A stretch of 64,000 bases of DNA from Paenibacillus graminis (GCF_000758705.1 NZ_CP009287.1:5952001-6016000), one strand, 5' to 3'; positions 17,299-25,679 are shown, counted from the stretch's first letter. Numbers and translations: made by a program. Notes: generated from the letters alone by a model not told the origin.

Positions 17299-18465
17299 TT
17301 GAAAACCGCGCTGTGGCTGTATCTGTTCCTCTTTCTGGCCTTCTTCGACCTGCATGCCCAGTACCCTATCCTAACGCCTTTTGCCATCTCTCTGGGCGCG
17401 GGGCCGGCCTTCATCGGGTGGATGATGGGCATGTACTCGCTGACACATCTTCCCGGAAATCTGCTGGCCGGGGTGCTGGTCGACCGCAATGGCAGCCGCC
17501 GCTATATTGTCTTTGCGCTCACGGCGGCCGGAGCCATTCTGCTGCTGCAGGCTCATGCACAGCTTCCCTGGCATCTGCTGCTGCTGCGCGCAGCCAGCGG
17601 ATTTGCGCTGGCCTTTCTCTCCCCGGCCTGCATGACACTGCTGGCCTCGCTCTCCTCCGATCCAGCGACCCAGGGCAAATATATGTCCGGGCACGGGATC
17701 ATCCATACGCTGGCCTCTGTCGTTTCTCCGGCGGCCGGTGCCTTTATCGTGGCGAAAGCCGGCTACTCCGGCACCTTCACCACACTTGGCTGGCTGCTGA
17801 TCTTCACAGGGGTGATGGCATTATTCAGTGTGCCGAAGCAGGTGCAGAGCATGTCAGCTGCCAAGCCGGCACTGCCGCTGCACTCGCCTGCACAAGCGGA
17901 CCGGGAGGAACTCCGGGTTTCCCGCCGCTATTACCTTCTGCCCTTCTTCGTGTCCTGCTCTCAGGGCGTGCTGTTCTTTGAACTGCCTCTGTCACAGGGC
18001 AGCGATGGAATGATCTCAACCGGTATCCTGCTGTCACTGCTCAGCTTGGGGGCGCTAGTGACGCTCAGCCTCTTTTTTCTGAACGGGCTGGCTCCGGGAA
18101 TAAGAATCGCTGCCGCGCTCCTCGCCATGGCACTTTGCTTTTTCACCCTGGCCGCTTTCCGCCATATTCCTGCCGGAGTGGTCCTCTTCCTGCTTGGCGC
18201 TGCCAAAGGGGTGCTGTTTCCAGCAATGGCTTCTCTCTTCATCAGTCTTGGAGGCCCCGGGCGCATGGGCCGCACTTTCTCGCTGCAATCGATTGCCATG
18301 TCTCTGGGCGCCTTTGCCGGTCCCGTAGCAGCAGGACAGCTGCGGGATTTCGTCTCTCCGTATTTCATCGCATTTGTGCTGCTCATGACCGCCATTCTGC
18401 TGCTCCCGCCCAGAGGCGCGGGCAAGCCTGCTTACCGCCCGGAATGGAACAGCCCGGCAGCCTGA
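17299..18465 (+). CDS. Major facilitator superfamily transporter
   Basis: A 388-residue MFS protein with about 12 membrane helices. TTG at 17299 is preferred because GGAGGTG is six bases upstream and the first helix then begins at residue 4. Loop 2-3 carries the MFS motif-A variant GVLVDRNGSRR. The short cytoplasmic middle loop (LPLHSPAQADREELR) separates two six-helix halves. It looks like a drug/metabolite exporter, but no substrate can be assigned. Confidence 0.85.
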   Translation: MKTALWLYLFLFLAFFDLHAQYPILTPFAISLGAGPAFIGWMMGMYSLTHLPGNLLAGVLVDRNGSRRYIVFALTAAGAILLLQAHAQLPWHLLLLRAASGFALAFLSPACMTLLASLSSDPATQGKYMSGHGIIHTLASVVSPAAGAFIVAKAGYSGTFTTLGWLLIFTGVMALFSVPKQVQSMSAAKPALPLHSPAQADREELRVSRRYYLLPFFVSCSQGVLFFELPLSQGSDGMISTGILLSLLSLGALVTLSLFFLNGLAPGIRIAAALLAMALCFFTLAAFRHIPAGVVLFLLGAAKGVLFPAMASLFISLGGPGRMGRTFSLQSIAMSLGAFAGPVAAGQLRDFVSPYFIAFVLLMTAILLLPPRGAGKPAYRPEWNSPAA

Positions 18466-18510
18466 GCGTTCACTGTACGCTGTGGAGGAGGAGAATAGGC
18501 AGGCATACAA

Positions 18511-18537
18511 ACTATTTAATGCAAATGACATAATATA
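18511..18537 (+). promoter_or_regulatory. Possible sporulation (sigma-K/E-type) promoter
   Basis: CATAATATA at 18529-18537 fits the CATAnnnTA -10 consensus of the mother-cell sigma factors, and AC at 18511-18512 lies 16 bases upstream. It is 42 bases before the YjcZ-like peptide gene. The match is short and unsupported by data. Confidence 0.35.
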
Positions 18538-18578
18538 CATTGTAACCACCCCAATGTCGAAAGCGTGGTGAATCCTTG

Positions 18579-18704
18579 ATGGGCGAATATTGCGGTCCGG
18601 GCCCGAACCCCGCTCCCGTTGCTACTCCACTTTGGACTTCTACAGGTACTATTCTGGTGCTCTTCATTCTGCTGGTCATCATCCTCAGTGCCGGAATATT
18701 CTAA
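18579..18704 (+). CDS. YjcZ-like tiny sporulation membrane peptide
   Basis: A 41-residue peptide, MGEYCGPGPNPAPVATP followed by one hydrophobic helix ending LVIILSAGIF. A short Gly/Pro-rich head with a TILVLFILLVII-type helix is the signature of the YjcZ family of sporulation-specific peptides. The ribosome site (GTGGTG, eight bases upstream) is weak. A terminator follows 36 bases later, so it forms its own transcription unit. Confidence 0.75.
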   Translation: MGEYCGPGPNPAPVATPLWTSTGTILVLFILLVIILSAGIF

Positions 18705-18740
18705 GTTTTGTCCGCATTTGCCGAATTGGCAAATCCCCAG

Positions 18741-18779
18741 CAATCACCCGGTTCAGCAGCCGGGTGATTGTTTCTTTTT
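18741..18779 (+). terminator. Terminator after the YjcZ-like gene
   Basis: CAATCACCCGG pairs with CCGGGTGATTG and is followed by TTTCTTTTT. Confidence 0.9.
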
Positions 18780-18889
18780 ACGACATTTCCCGGGGAATGA
18801 AAATTCATTATGTCCTTTCGCTATTAAATATGACGACTCTTAGGTAAAATATCGACATAGACACCTTACACCGGGGAGGCTCACAGATA

Positions 18890-19246
18890 ATGTCCATAAC
18901 CATCATTGTGGAAGGAAAAAACGACCGCAGCAGATTACGGCGAATTCTTGCTCCAGAGGTCGACATCCAGTGTACGTTCGGCACATTGAATACGCTGAAG
19001 CTGGAGACACTGCGGCGCAAAATAGGAGATGGGGAAGTCTACCTCTACATGGATAATGACAGCTCGGGCAAAAAAATCCGCGGCATTCTGCGCGATGCTT
19101 TTCCGGATGCCGTCCATATTTATACCCGGAAAGGTTATGCCGGAGTAGAAGGCACCCCGGATGAATACAGCATCACCCAGCTGGAGAAAGCCGGGCTGGA
19201 GGAGTTCATTATTTATCCTGAGCCTTTACCTTACTTGGAGCCGTAG
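18890..19246 (+). CDS. Small Toprim-domain protein (YusF-like), possibly truncated
   Basis: A 118-residue Toprim domain with the conserved glutamate in IIVEGKND (Glu8) and the DxD in MDNDSSGKK (Asp55, Asp57), as in RNase M5 and the uncharacterised YusF. It starts with ATG behind GGGGAGG. The frame is ended by TAG at 19244-19246, yet the same frame stays open for 53 more codons and the first ~25 look like protein (RKLDDEQKDEIRLQLGQYL), so the gene may have lost its C-terminus by a nonsense mutation. The function is unknown. Confidence 0.8.
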   Translation: MSITIIVEGKNDRSRLRRILAPEVDIQCTFGTLNTLKLETLRRKIGDGEVYLYMDNDSSGKKIRGILRDAFPDAVHIYTRKGYAGVEGTPDEYSITQLEKAGLEEFIIYPEPLPYLEP

Positions 19247-19307
19247 CGAAAGCTGGACGACGAGCAGAAAGATGAAATCCGGCTTCAACTGGGCCAGTAT
19301 CTAATCC

Positions 19308-19490
19308 ATGTGAAAAAAAGTGAACTTAAATCACTCCATTCCGCTTCCCTGCATGCGTCAACTGGAAAAAGGACAACTAATCTGCCCCATTCGTACACTT
19401 ACCCGTGAATTTGTTCATTTTAAGTTTACTTTTTCCACTATTGCCTCAGCAAGAGGCTTCTTTGTTTCATTTAAGTATACTAATTCCACT
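19308..19490. repeat. Four-box inverted element, copy 1
   Basis: Four related boxes: 19308-19331 and 19361-19381 in reverse orientation, 19417-19439 and 19469-19490 in forward orientation. Same-orientation boxes are 51-52 bp apart, the inner pair spans 79 bp and the whole element 182 bp. The forward consensus is close to TTAAGTATACTTTTTCCACT. The first box is the most diverged and lies inside the open frame that continues past the Toprim stop codon. Confidence 0.75.
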
Positions 19491-19510
19491 TCACCTTCCC
19501 TTTACAACAA

Positions 19511-19557
19511 GCAGAAACAACGGCTGCACCGTCTTAAAAGGACGGGAGCCGTTTCTG
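19511..19557. terminator. Large hairpin between convergent genes
   Basis: GCAGAAAC...CGGCT...CCGTC pairs with GGACGG...AGCCG...TTTCTGC around a TTAAAA loop. There is no good T-run on either side, so termination is a guess. It shares AACGGCTGCACCGTC with the terminator at 35526-35568. Confidence 0.5.
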
Positions 19558-19613
19558 CGAGAAATATAAAGATAAAGTGTAGTGTAAAACTTATACATTC
19601 ATATATTTCAACA

Positions 19614-19670
19614 AAAAAACGCCTATTCCGTCCCCCGCGTTTCAGACGCAAGAGTTCGAACAAGGCGTTA
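19614..19670 (-). terminator. Terminator of the ctaB-SCO unit
   Basis: On the minus strand AACGCCTT pairs with AGGCGTT around an arm holding the small hairpin GCGT/ACGC, followed by seven T; 16 bases past the SCO stop. Confidence 0.85.
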
Positions 19671-19685
19671 TTTCCTTCTATTTTA

Positions 19686-20303
19686 TTACTCGCGGGCCAA
19701 TTTTTTCAGCGCACCGGCCAAAAATTCAGGCGTCACGTTTTCTGTATCTCCGGCATCATATAATCCCCGCAGCCGGTTGTCCCGGTCCACCAGACCGATC
19801 AGGTTGGCATGGGCAAAGTTATCCTTGTTGTCCCCATAAATCAATACCTTGAAGGATTCAGCTGCCAGCGTGCGGACCTGCTCCTGATCCCCCCGCAAAA
19901 AATACCAGCCGCTGTAATCGGCGTGAAAGCGGTCTGCAAACGCTTTAATCGCTTCACGCGTATCATTCAAGGGGTCAAAAGAAATGGAGACGAACTCCAC
20001 ATCCTTGCCGAAGCTTCCGTCCTTCGTTAGCAGATCCTGTGTCTGCGACAGCATATAGGTAGTGATGGGACACACATCCGGACATTCCGTGAAGAAGAAA
20101 TAGACGAGTCTGGGCTTCCCTTCCGTATCCGCCAGTGTGATTTGCTTGCCATCCACATTTTCCAATGAGAAGTCCTGTACTTCACCGATTACCGGCAATT
20201 TGTCATTTCCTTTGTTCCAAAAACCAACTGCCAGATAAACCGCCAAGCCTACGGCGACCAGCAGCATCAGCCAGGTCCATTTGTAGCGTTTCAAGGTCTG
20301 CAC
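19686..20303 (-). CDS. SCO family copper chaperone
   Basis: A 205-residue SCO1/SenC protein that delivers copper to the CuA site of cytochrome c oxidase outside the membrane. One N-terminal helix anchors it (about residues 10-27). The thioredoxin-fold domain has the copper ligands CPDVCP (Cys74, Cys78) and His165 in FAHANLIG. It starts with GTG behind a GGGGAG site. It follows ctaB by 15 bases on the same strand, fitting an oxidase-assembly operon. Confidence 0.95.
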   Translation of the reverse strand: MQTLKRYKWTWLMLLVAVGLAVYLAVGFWNKGNDKLPVIGEVQDFSLENVDGKQITLADTEGKPRLVYFFFTECPDVCPITTYMLSQTQDLLTKDGSFGKDVEFVSISFDPLNDTREAIKAFADRFHADYSGWYFLRGDQEQVRTLAAESFKVLIYGDNKDNFAHANLIGLVDRDNRLRGLYDAGDTENVTPEFLAGALKKLARE

Positions 20304-20318
20304 AGGACAATCTCCCCT

Positions 20319-21251
20319 TTAACCGTGAATCGTATTCAGTACAAGCACAATCAGACTGACTGTCAGGTAATTAATGGAGAAAAAGAAATTCTGTTTCGCC
20401 CAAGCATCGTCATCCTTCGCTTTGAATCCCTTTAAGGTCAGGTACAGCCAGGCCAGCGACAATCCCGTAGAAATGACCAGGTAAAAGATTCCTGCGTAAT
20501 CGTAAACATACATTAATACCGGAATGGGCAGCAGCAACGCTACATAAGGAATCATTTGAAACTTCGTGCGCCTCGTGCCTTTGACTACCGGCAGCAGAGG
20601 GAAACCCGCTGCGCGGTACTCTTCCTTGCGGCGGATGCCAAGCGCCCAGAAATGCGGCGGCTGCCACAGAAACAACATCGCAAACAGCAGCCAGGCCCCT
20701 AAGTCCACTGACCCGCTAACAGCCACATAACCGATAACCGGAGGCATCGCACCTGAAATTGCTCCTACCGATGTACTCCATGTAGATGTTCTTTTGAGCC
20801 AAAGGGTGTACACTACTACATATACAAACATGCCGACGATGCCGAAGATTCCGGCAAGCATGCCGCAAAATGTAAAAAGCACGGCAAGGCCGGCTATGCC
20901 AAGGCCTATGGCGTAGATCAGTACCGTTTTCGGCTTCAGTCTACCCGTTGGCAGACCGCGTTCACGTGTTCTTTCCATTTTCATATCCAGATCACGGTCG
21001 AAATAGTTATTGAATACACAGGCAGAAGCCATCACCAGCATGGTGCCGAGCAGGGTCAGAATAAGCCGCCCGTACTGCACATCCCAGCCTGAAGCCACCC
21101 AGTATCCCGCAAAAGCAGCGATCAGATTCGAGCGGATAATGCCGGGCTTCGTCACGGTAATGAAATCCCGCCAGCCGGCGCCTTCCTTGGGCGATTTGGC
21201 AGACAGCGCTGCGGAATCTGAAGAAGCTTGATATCTCAATTGATTGTCCAC
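20319..21251 (-). CDS. ctaB: Protoheme IX farnesyltransferase (heme O synthase)
   Basis: A 310-residue UbiA-superfamily prenyltransferase that adds a farnesyl group to heme B to make heme O. About eight helices are seen, with the metal-binding Asp-rich motif NNYFDRDLDMKMERT (about residues 80-95). It starts with GTG behind GGAGGAAC. It lies upstream of the SCO gene; CtaA, the next enzyme of the pathway, is encoded at 6356-7276. Confidence 0.96.
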   Translation of the reverse strand: MDNQLRYQASSDSAALSAKSPKEGAGWRDFITVTKPGIIRSNLIAAFAGYWVASGWDVQYGRLILTLLGTMLVMASACVFNNYFDRDLDMKMERTRERGLPTGRLKPKTVLIYAIGLGIAGLAVLFTFCGMLAGIFGIVGMFVYVVVYTLWLKRTSTWSTSVGAISGAMPPVIGYVAVSGSVDLGAWLLFAMLFLWQPPHFWALGIRRKEEYRAAGFPLLPVVKGTRRTKFQMIPYVALLLPIPVLMYVYDYAGIFYLVISTGLSLAWLYLTLKGFKAKDDDAWAKQNFFFSINYLTVSLIVLVLNTIHG

Positions 21252-21510
21252 GATTGGTGTTCCTCCTTCTAAGGGACTTCTACGTTCCGCCGGAGCATAA
21301 AATCGGAATTAACGTTCTCAGTTGAGAATATTATTCACTCTGCTGTTAACTTTATCATATCAAACCGGAAAAGAGTTTGACAATCATGGACCAAGATGTT
21401 CATCAATTTGACAATTGCGTGACAATATTTATTTTGCCCCCCCTAAATAACTGGACGTCAAATTGGGTAGTTATTAATAGAGAACTTCCGTACAAAGGAG
21501 ATCTGACCAA

Positions 21511-22515
21511 ATGGATACCGCTACACATTTCGTTATGGGCCTGGGACTTGCTGGACTGTCCTTCGTCGATCCCGTCGTTGCCTCCCAGCCAACCTTAGCC
21601 GGGGCTGTCATGGTCGCTACCGTACTGGCCTCTCAAGCACCCGACGCTGATACCGCGCTGCGTCTGAAGGGAAACGCGCTGTACATCCGCAACCATCGGG
21701 GAATCACACATTCACTGCCGTTTTTACTGCTGTGGCCTGCCCTGATCACTTTGGTTATAGGACCGATCTTCGGGTTCACAGATCTTCATTATCTAAGCCA
21801 TATCGCCCTGTGGAGCTTCATCGGCGTAGCTGTTCATGTATTCACCGATCTGTTCAATACTTACGGTACGCAGGCTGCACGTCCCTTTACGGAGAAGTGG
21901 ATCGCCTGGAACATTATCCACATCTTTGATCCGTTTATATTTGGCAGCCATGCAGCGGCCATTATTCTCTGGGTCAGCGGGATCATTCCGCCAGCTCCGT
22001 TATTCATTACCTTGTATGCCTGCATCGCGCTTTATTATATTTGGCGGACAATGGTGCACGCGCGGCTGACAAGGAAACTTAAGACCAAGGATATCCACCA
22101 CAGCGCCGGTGAACGCTATTTTGTAATTCCGACCATATCGCCCACGCGCTGGAATGTGGTTAAGGCCAAAACAGACGGCAGCTATACTATCGGTCTGCTG
22201 AACAGCGGACGGCTTGAATGGTTTAAGCATGCGGTGTGCTCCACTCACCCCGCAGTTGAACATTCCAAAAGCCATCCGGATATCAAGGCCTTTCTGTACT
22301 TTACCTCCTACGCGGTAGCCGAGGTCGAGGAACTTCCCTCTGGTTATATTGTACGCTGGGGGGATGTGCGTTATTTACACCGCAAGCAATTCCCGTTTGT
22401 TGCAGTACTGGTTATGGATAACCAATATCATCCGCTTAACACCTATGTTGGCTGGTTAAGCAGCGAGAAGCTGGATGAACGGTTCGCCATGGACCCGGGT
22501 TCCATGAAGCTTTAG
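21511..22515 (+). CDS. yfhP: YfhP-like membrane-bound metal-dependent hydrolase
   Basis: A 334-residue protein of the YdjM/YfhP family: about four to five N-terminal helices carrying histidines and aspartates in the pattern MDTATHFVMG, ASQAPDADTALR and NHRGITHSLPF, which are the proposed metal ligands, then a soluble C-terminal half of about 150 residues. AAAGGAG lies ahead of the ATG. In Bacillus yfhP is a regulator/hydrolase of unclear function, so the role here is open. Confidence 0.85.
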   Translation: MDTATHFVMGLGLAGLSFVDPVVASQPTLAGAVMVATVLASQAPDADTALRLKGNALYIRNHRGITHSLPFLLLWPALITLVIGPIFGFTDLHYLSHIALWSFIGVAVHVFTDLFNTYGTQAARPFTEKWIAWNIIHIFDPFIFGSHAAAIILWVSGIIPPAPLFITLYACIALYYIWRTMVHARLTRKLKTKDIHHSAGERYFVIPTISPTRWNVVKAKTDGSYTIGLLNSGRLEWFKHAVCSTHPAVEHSKSHPDIKAFLYFTSYAVAEVEELPSGYIVRWGDVRYLHRKQFPFVAVLVMDNQYHPLNTYVGWLSSEKLDERFAMDPGSMKL

Positions 22516-22606
22516 GTTTTGAAGGTGTGGTTGAATACTCGTCCCTTGACGCCTGCCAGCGCTTAGGGCACAATCACCATAAAACGTTTTCACTATCCTT
22601 AAATTT

Positions 22607-22641
22607 AAAAATCCCGCTGTGCGGAAAATGCACAGCGGGAA
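22607..22641 (-). terminator. Minus-strand terminator beyond trpS
   Basis: CCCGCTGTGC pairs with GCACAGCGGG around GGAAAAT; on the minus strand it is followed by ATTTTTAAATTT. It is 245 bases past the trpS stop, so trpS mRNA would run antisense through the small gene at 22695. Confidence 0.75.
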
Positions 22642-22694
22642 ATTCAAGATCGTTCAGTACATCAATTACCGCAAAGGAAAGAAGGCTGACATTT

Positions 22695-22889
22695 ATGGGT
22701 AAAGGCTTATCCCTCTGGTTCGCGGTTTCTTCCATTCTCCTCCTGACTGCAGCCTCCATCTCCATCAGTTCTAATATTTGGCTGGCGCTGCTGTTGGGAG
22801 TCTTATGCATTTTGAATATTGGCTGGGGCTTTATCCTCAAAGCCAGACTGAGACGCAAGGCAGAGACCGAGGCACACCAGTCTTCCTAG
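22695..22889 (+). CDS. Small two-helix membrane protein
   Basis: A 64-residue protein: MGKG, two hydrophobic helices (about 6-26 and 28-49), and a basic tail KARLRRKAE, suggesting both termini are cytoplasmic. AAAGAAGG is nine bases before the ATG. No family recognised. Its last four bases overlap the 3' end of the convergent trpS. Confidence 0.6.
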   Translation: MGKGLSLWFAVSSILLLTAASISISSNIWLALLLGVLCILNIGWGFILKARLRRKAETEAHQSS

Positions 22890-23875
22890 CGCAGCGGCAG
22901 GAATCCCATCTTCTCTTTGACACCAGCAAGCGTCTTGGCAGCGACTCCACGGGCACGTTCTGCTCCTTCAGCGAGAATATCGCTCAGGGCGCCGGAGCTG
23001 CGGATCTCCCGGTATTTCTGCTGGAGAGGCTCTAGAGTAGCCACCAGAACCTCGCCCAGATCCTTTTTGAAGCCCCCGTACATTTGGCCCTCATACCGGT
23101 CGGCAATCTGCTGCAGGGTCATTCCCGAGCATTCAGCATAGATGCTCATCAGGTTGCTGATCTCAGGCTTGTTCGCCGGATCAAAGATAACCTCACGGCC
23201 CGAGTCGGTTGTGGCACGGGCTATTTTTTTGCGGATCACATCGGGCGGGTCCAGCAGTGCGATATAGCTGCCAGGATTCGGGTTGCTTTTACTCATCTTT
23301 TTGGTTCCGTCATCCAAGGACATAATACGCGCACCGACTTCAGGAATGTAAGGCTCGGGAACGGTGAAGAATTCGCCAAAGCGGTGGTTGAAACGCCCAG
23401 CCAAATCACGTGTCAGCTCCAGATGCTGCTTCTGGTCTTCCCCAACCGGAACCAGGTCTGCATTGTAGATCAGAATATCAGCGGCCATCAGCGAAGGATA
23501 TACGAACAAACCTGCACCGACAGAATCTTTGCCTGAAGATTTGTCCTTGAACTGGGTCATCCGCTCCAGCTCGCCCATCGCTGTAAGGGTGGTCATAATC
23601 CAGCCCAGTTCAGCATGCTGTTGTACGTGCGACTGCATATAGACATTGGAGATTTGGGGATTGATTCCGGCTGCAAGATACAGCGCCGCTACAGATTCGG
23701 AATTTTCACGCAGCGCGGCAGGGTCCTGTGAGACTGTGATGGCATGCAGATCGACGACCATAAAGTAACATTCATGCTCCTCCTGCAGTTTGACAAAATT
23801 TTTGATCGCACCGATATAGTTCCCCAAGGTCAGTGAACCGCTCGGCTGAATGCCGGACAATACTTTTTTAGCCAT
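22886..23875 (-). CDS. trpS: Tryptophanyl-tRNA synthetase
   Basis: A 329-residue class I synthetase that charges tRNA-Trp. The HIGH-equivalent is PSGSLTLGNYIG (about residues 11-22), the KMSKS loop is KKMSKSNPN (about 193-201), and the tryptophan pocket region SDIA-type segment GEDQKQHLELTRD is present. The ATG has GGAGGG six bases upstream. Transcription is controlled by the T-box at 23919-24190. Confidence 0.97.
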   Translation of the reverse strand: MAKKVLSGIQPSGSLTLGNYIGAIKNFVKLQEEHECYFMVVDLHAITVSQDPAALRENSESVAALYLAAGINPQISNVYMQSHVQQHAELGWIMTTLTAMGELERMTQFKDKSSGKDSVGAGLFVYPSLMAADILIYNADLVPVGEDQKQHLELTRDLAGRFNHRFGEFFTVPEPYIPEVGARIMSLDDGTKKMSKSNPNPGSYIALLDPPDVIRKKIARATTDSGREVIFDPANKPEISNLMSIYAECSGMTLQQIADRYEGQMYGGFKKDLGEVLVATLEPLQQKYREIRSSGALSDILAEGAERARGVAAKTLAGVKEKMGFLPLR

Positions 23876-23918
23876 AATATTCCCTCCGATTTATGTTTTC
23901 ATTTGAGCCGCAGCACGC

Positions 23919-23952
23919 AAAAAGGCCCCACATCCGCAAGGGACGTGAGACC
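23919..23952 (-). terminator. T-box leader terminator of trpS
   Basis: On the minus strand GGTCTCACGTCC pairs with GGATGTGGGGCC, followed by five T. It competes with the antiterminator that contains the T-box sequence. Confidence 0.92.
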
Positions 23953-24190
23953 GTGGTGCCACCCTTATTCGCTGTATGAAGCCCTTCTCAGAGAACAGTT
24001 ACATACAGCCTTGACTTCCGTTAACGGGGAAGAGCCGGCCGGTCTACAAAAGCTCTGCAGCCTGTTCGAACACGGCGCTCATGGGTCCATTCAGCCTGGA
24101 GTGATCCACCGGTTCGCATCAACCACCGGCTTTCTGAAGGTGCTGCTCCCGCCTACTTGTCCCTGTCATCGCATTGTCATTTTCATGAAT
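23919..24190 (-). promoter_or_regulatory. T-box riboswitch, Trp specifier
   Basis: The minus strand carries the T-box AAGGGTGGCACCACGG (23966-23951), which pairs with the acceptor end of uncharged tRNA. Upstream is a Stem I region with ACAAGTAG. The specifier codon is best read as TGG at 24089-24087 in CTGAATGGACCC, matching tryptophan and the downstream gene. Uncharged tRNA-Trp would stabilise the antiterminator and turn on trpS. Confidence 0.93.
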
Positions 24191-24196
24191 GCATCC

Positions 24197-24225
24197 ATCA
24201 TAGTGCGAACCGGGGAAGTTGTCAA
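24197..24225 (-). promoter_or_regulatory. Sigma-A promoter of trpS
   Basis: TTGACA (24225-24220) and TATGAT (24202-24197) separated by 17 bp on the minus strand, just before the T-box leader. Confidence 0.88.
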
Positions 24226-24250
24226 ATGACTAACCACAAGTACATAAATC

Positions 24251-24259
24251 TGGTATGAT
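24251..24259 (+). promoter_or_regulatory. Possible extended -10 promoter of the epimerase gene
   Basis: TGGTATGAT is an extended -10 (TGn TATGAT) 52 bases before the ATG at 24311. No good -35 is seen. Confidence 0.4.
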
Positions 24260-24310
24260 AAGGGTATCCGTGTCTATCCGATTACAGCTAATCAAAGGAG
24301 CATACTTCTC

Positions 24311-25285
24311 ATGAAACAGGTGACCAAAGGGCAGTGGGGCGGTTATGATACATATATTTTGCATAGCCGTGAGCTGGAAGTCACGCTTTTGCCGCGACTG
24401 GGTAACAACGTCATTTCTTTGTGGGACCATAAGCAAAACCGTGAAATTCTTCGCAAGCCGGAAGAGAACGACCTCTCCTATTACCTTCAGAAGCCTTATC
24501 ATTTCGGCATGCCGCTCCTGATTCCGCCCGGACGCATCCGCCAGGGGCAATTCCAGTTCGAAGGCAAAGCCTATCAGTTCGAGCAGAATGCTGCGGGAGG
24601 CCACCATATTCACGGCCTGCACCGGACACAATCCTGGTGCGTCAGTGATATTGAAGAAGACGAAGAAGGCTGCGCGGTGACAACTGAATTCAATACCGCG
24701 GATGATCCCCGCTGGATGGAGCAATTCCCCGTCCCTCTGAAGCTTGAGATGACGTTCCGATTGCAGGATAACCGTTTCAGGCAAACCCTAAAAGTAAGCC
24801 ATCAGGGAACCGCCCGTGTCCCTTTTGGAATCGGCTATCATACCTGGTTTATGATTGATGGCGAGCCAGGCCGCTGGAAGCTTAAGCTTCCAGCCGAAAA
24901 TGTCTATGAATTGAATGATGAACTGCTGACAAGCGGCAATCTGCTGCCTCTCGGTGAGCTTGAAGCCCTGAATCAAGGCTTAGGACTTCAGGGGATCAAG
25001 CTGGACACTGTGCTGCGCATAGGAGACCAGCAGCCCGCTGAGGCAGTGCTGACAAGGGATGACGGCTACGTCCTGCGCTATACTGCAGACCAGGAATTCT
25101 TCCGCCATTGGGTAGTGTACACCAATGGGACGGCAGACCAATTTCTGTGCATTGAGCCCTATACCTGGCTTCCTGATGGGCCAAACCTCGGGAAGAATGC
25201 TGCTTTTACAGGCATCATTACCTTGGAGCCCCGGCAGACTATTGCGGTTTCAAGCAGTCTAGAAGTAGTCAGTCCCGAACTATAA
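24311..25285 (+). CDS. Aldose 1-epimerase family protein
   Basis: A 324-residue galactose-mutarotase-like beta-sandwich protein. Candidate catalytic residues are His in HHIHGLHR (about residues 97-104), His in GYHTWF (about 176-181) and a C-terminal glutamate in CIEPYT. Family members interconvert alpha and beta sugars or bind sugar phosphates; the substrate cannot be told. The ATG has AAAGGAG upstream. It is divergent from trpS and stands alone. Confidence 0.88.
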   Translation: MKQVTKGQWGGYDTYILHSRELEVTLLPRLGNNVISLWDHKQNREILRKPEENDLSYYLQKPYHFGMPLLIPPGRIRQGQFQFEGKAYQFEQNAAGGHHIHGLHRTQSWCVSDIEEDEEGCAVTTEFNTADDPRWMEQFPVPLKLEMTFRLQDNRFRQTLKVSHQGTARVPFGIGYHTWFMIDGEPGRWKLKLPAENVYELNDELLTSGNLLPLGELEALNQGLGLQGIKLDTVLRIGDQQPAEAVLTRDDGYVLRYTADQEFFRHWVVYTNGTADQFLCIEPYTWLPDGPNLGKNAAFTGIITLEPRQTIAVSSSLEVVSPEL

Positions 25286-25386
25286 ATTTCATATAATTAC
25301 CACCCTTAAAAACTTCTGAACCCGTGCATGAATTCCTCTCCCAGCGCTCATACTATCTTCACAACGGGCGAAGGAGGTGAACAAAC

Positions 25387-25623
25387 ATGGGTCAAGCAGG
25401 TCAACAAGGTCGTGGTAGCCGTTCCAATAACCTGGTCGTTCCTCAAGCGAATGCAGCGCTGCAGCAGTTGAAATATGAAGCAGCACAGGAGCTTGGAGTA
25501 ACTATCCCAGCTGACGGTTATTATGGGAACTATACTTCCCGCGAAACCGGTTCTTTGGGAGGATACATCACCAAACGTCTGGTGCAACTGGCAGAGCAGC
25601 AACTGTCTGGTCGTTCGCAGTAA
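25387..25623 (+). CDS. Alpha/beta-type small acid-soluble spore protein
   Basis: A 78-residue SASP that coats and protects spore DNA and is degraded on germination. The family blocks are visible: [20 protein letters not shown] and [17 protein letters not shown]. The GPR protease site region reads [16 protein letters not shown] precedes the ATG. Expression under sigma-G in the forespore is expected from the family; I see no clear promoter. Confidence 0.95.
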   Translation: MGQAGQQGRGSRSNNLVVPQANAALQQLKYEAAQELGVTIPADGYYGNYTSRETGSLGGYITKRLVQLAEQQLSGRSQ

Positions 25624-25679
25624 CAGCCTTATCATAAGTATTCCGCCAGGCTGAATGCCTGATGCGGACCCGTTTAACA

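Noticed and set aside
18890..19246. RNase M5 (rnmV)
   Set aside because: Toprim motif is shared but the protein is too short and lacks the RnmV C-terminal domain and its ksgA neighbour.
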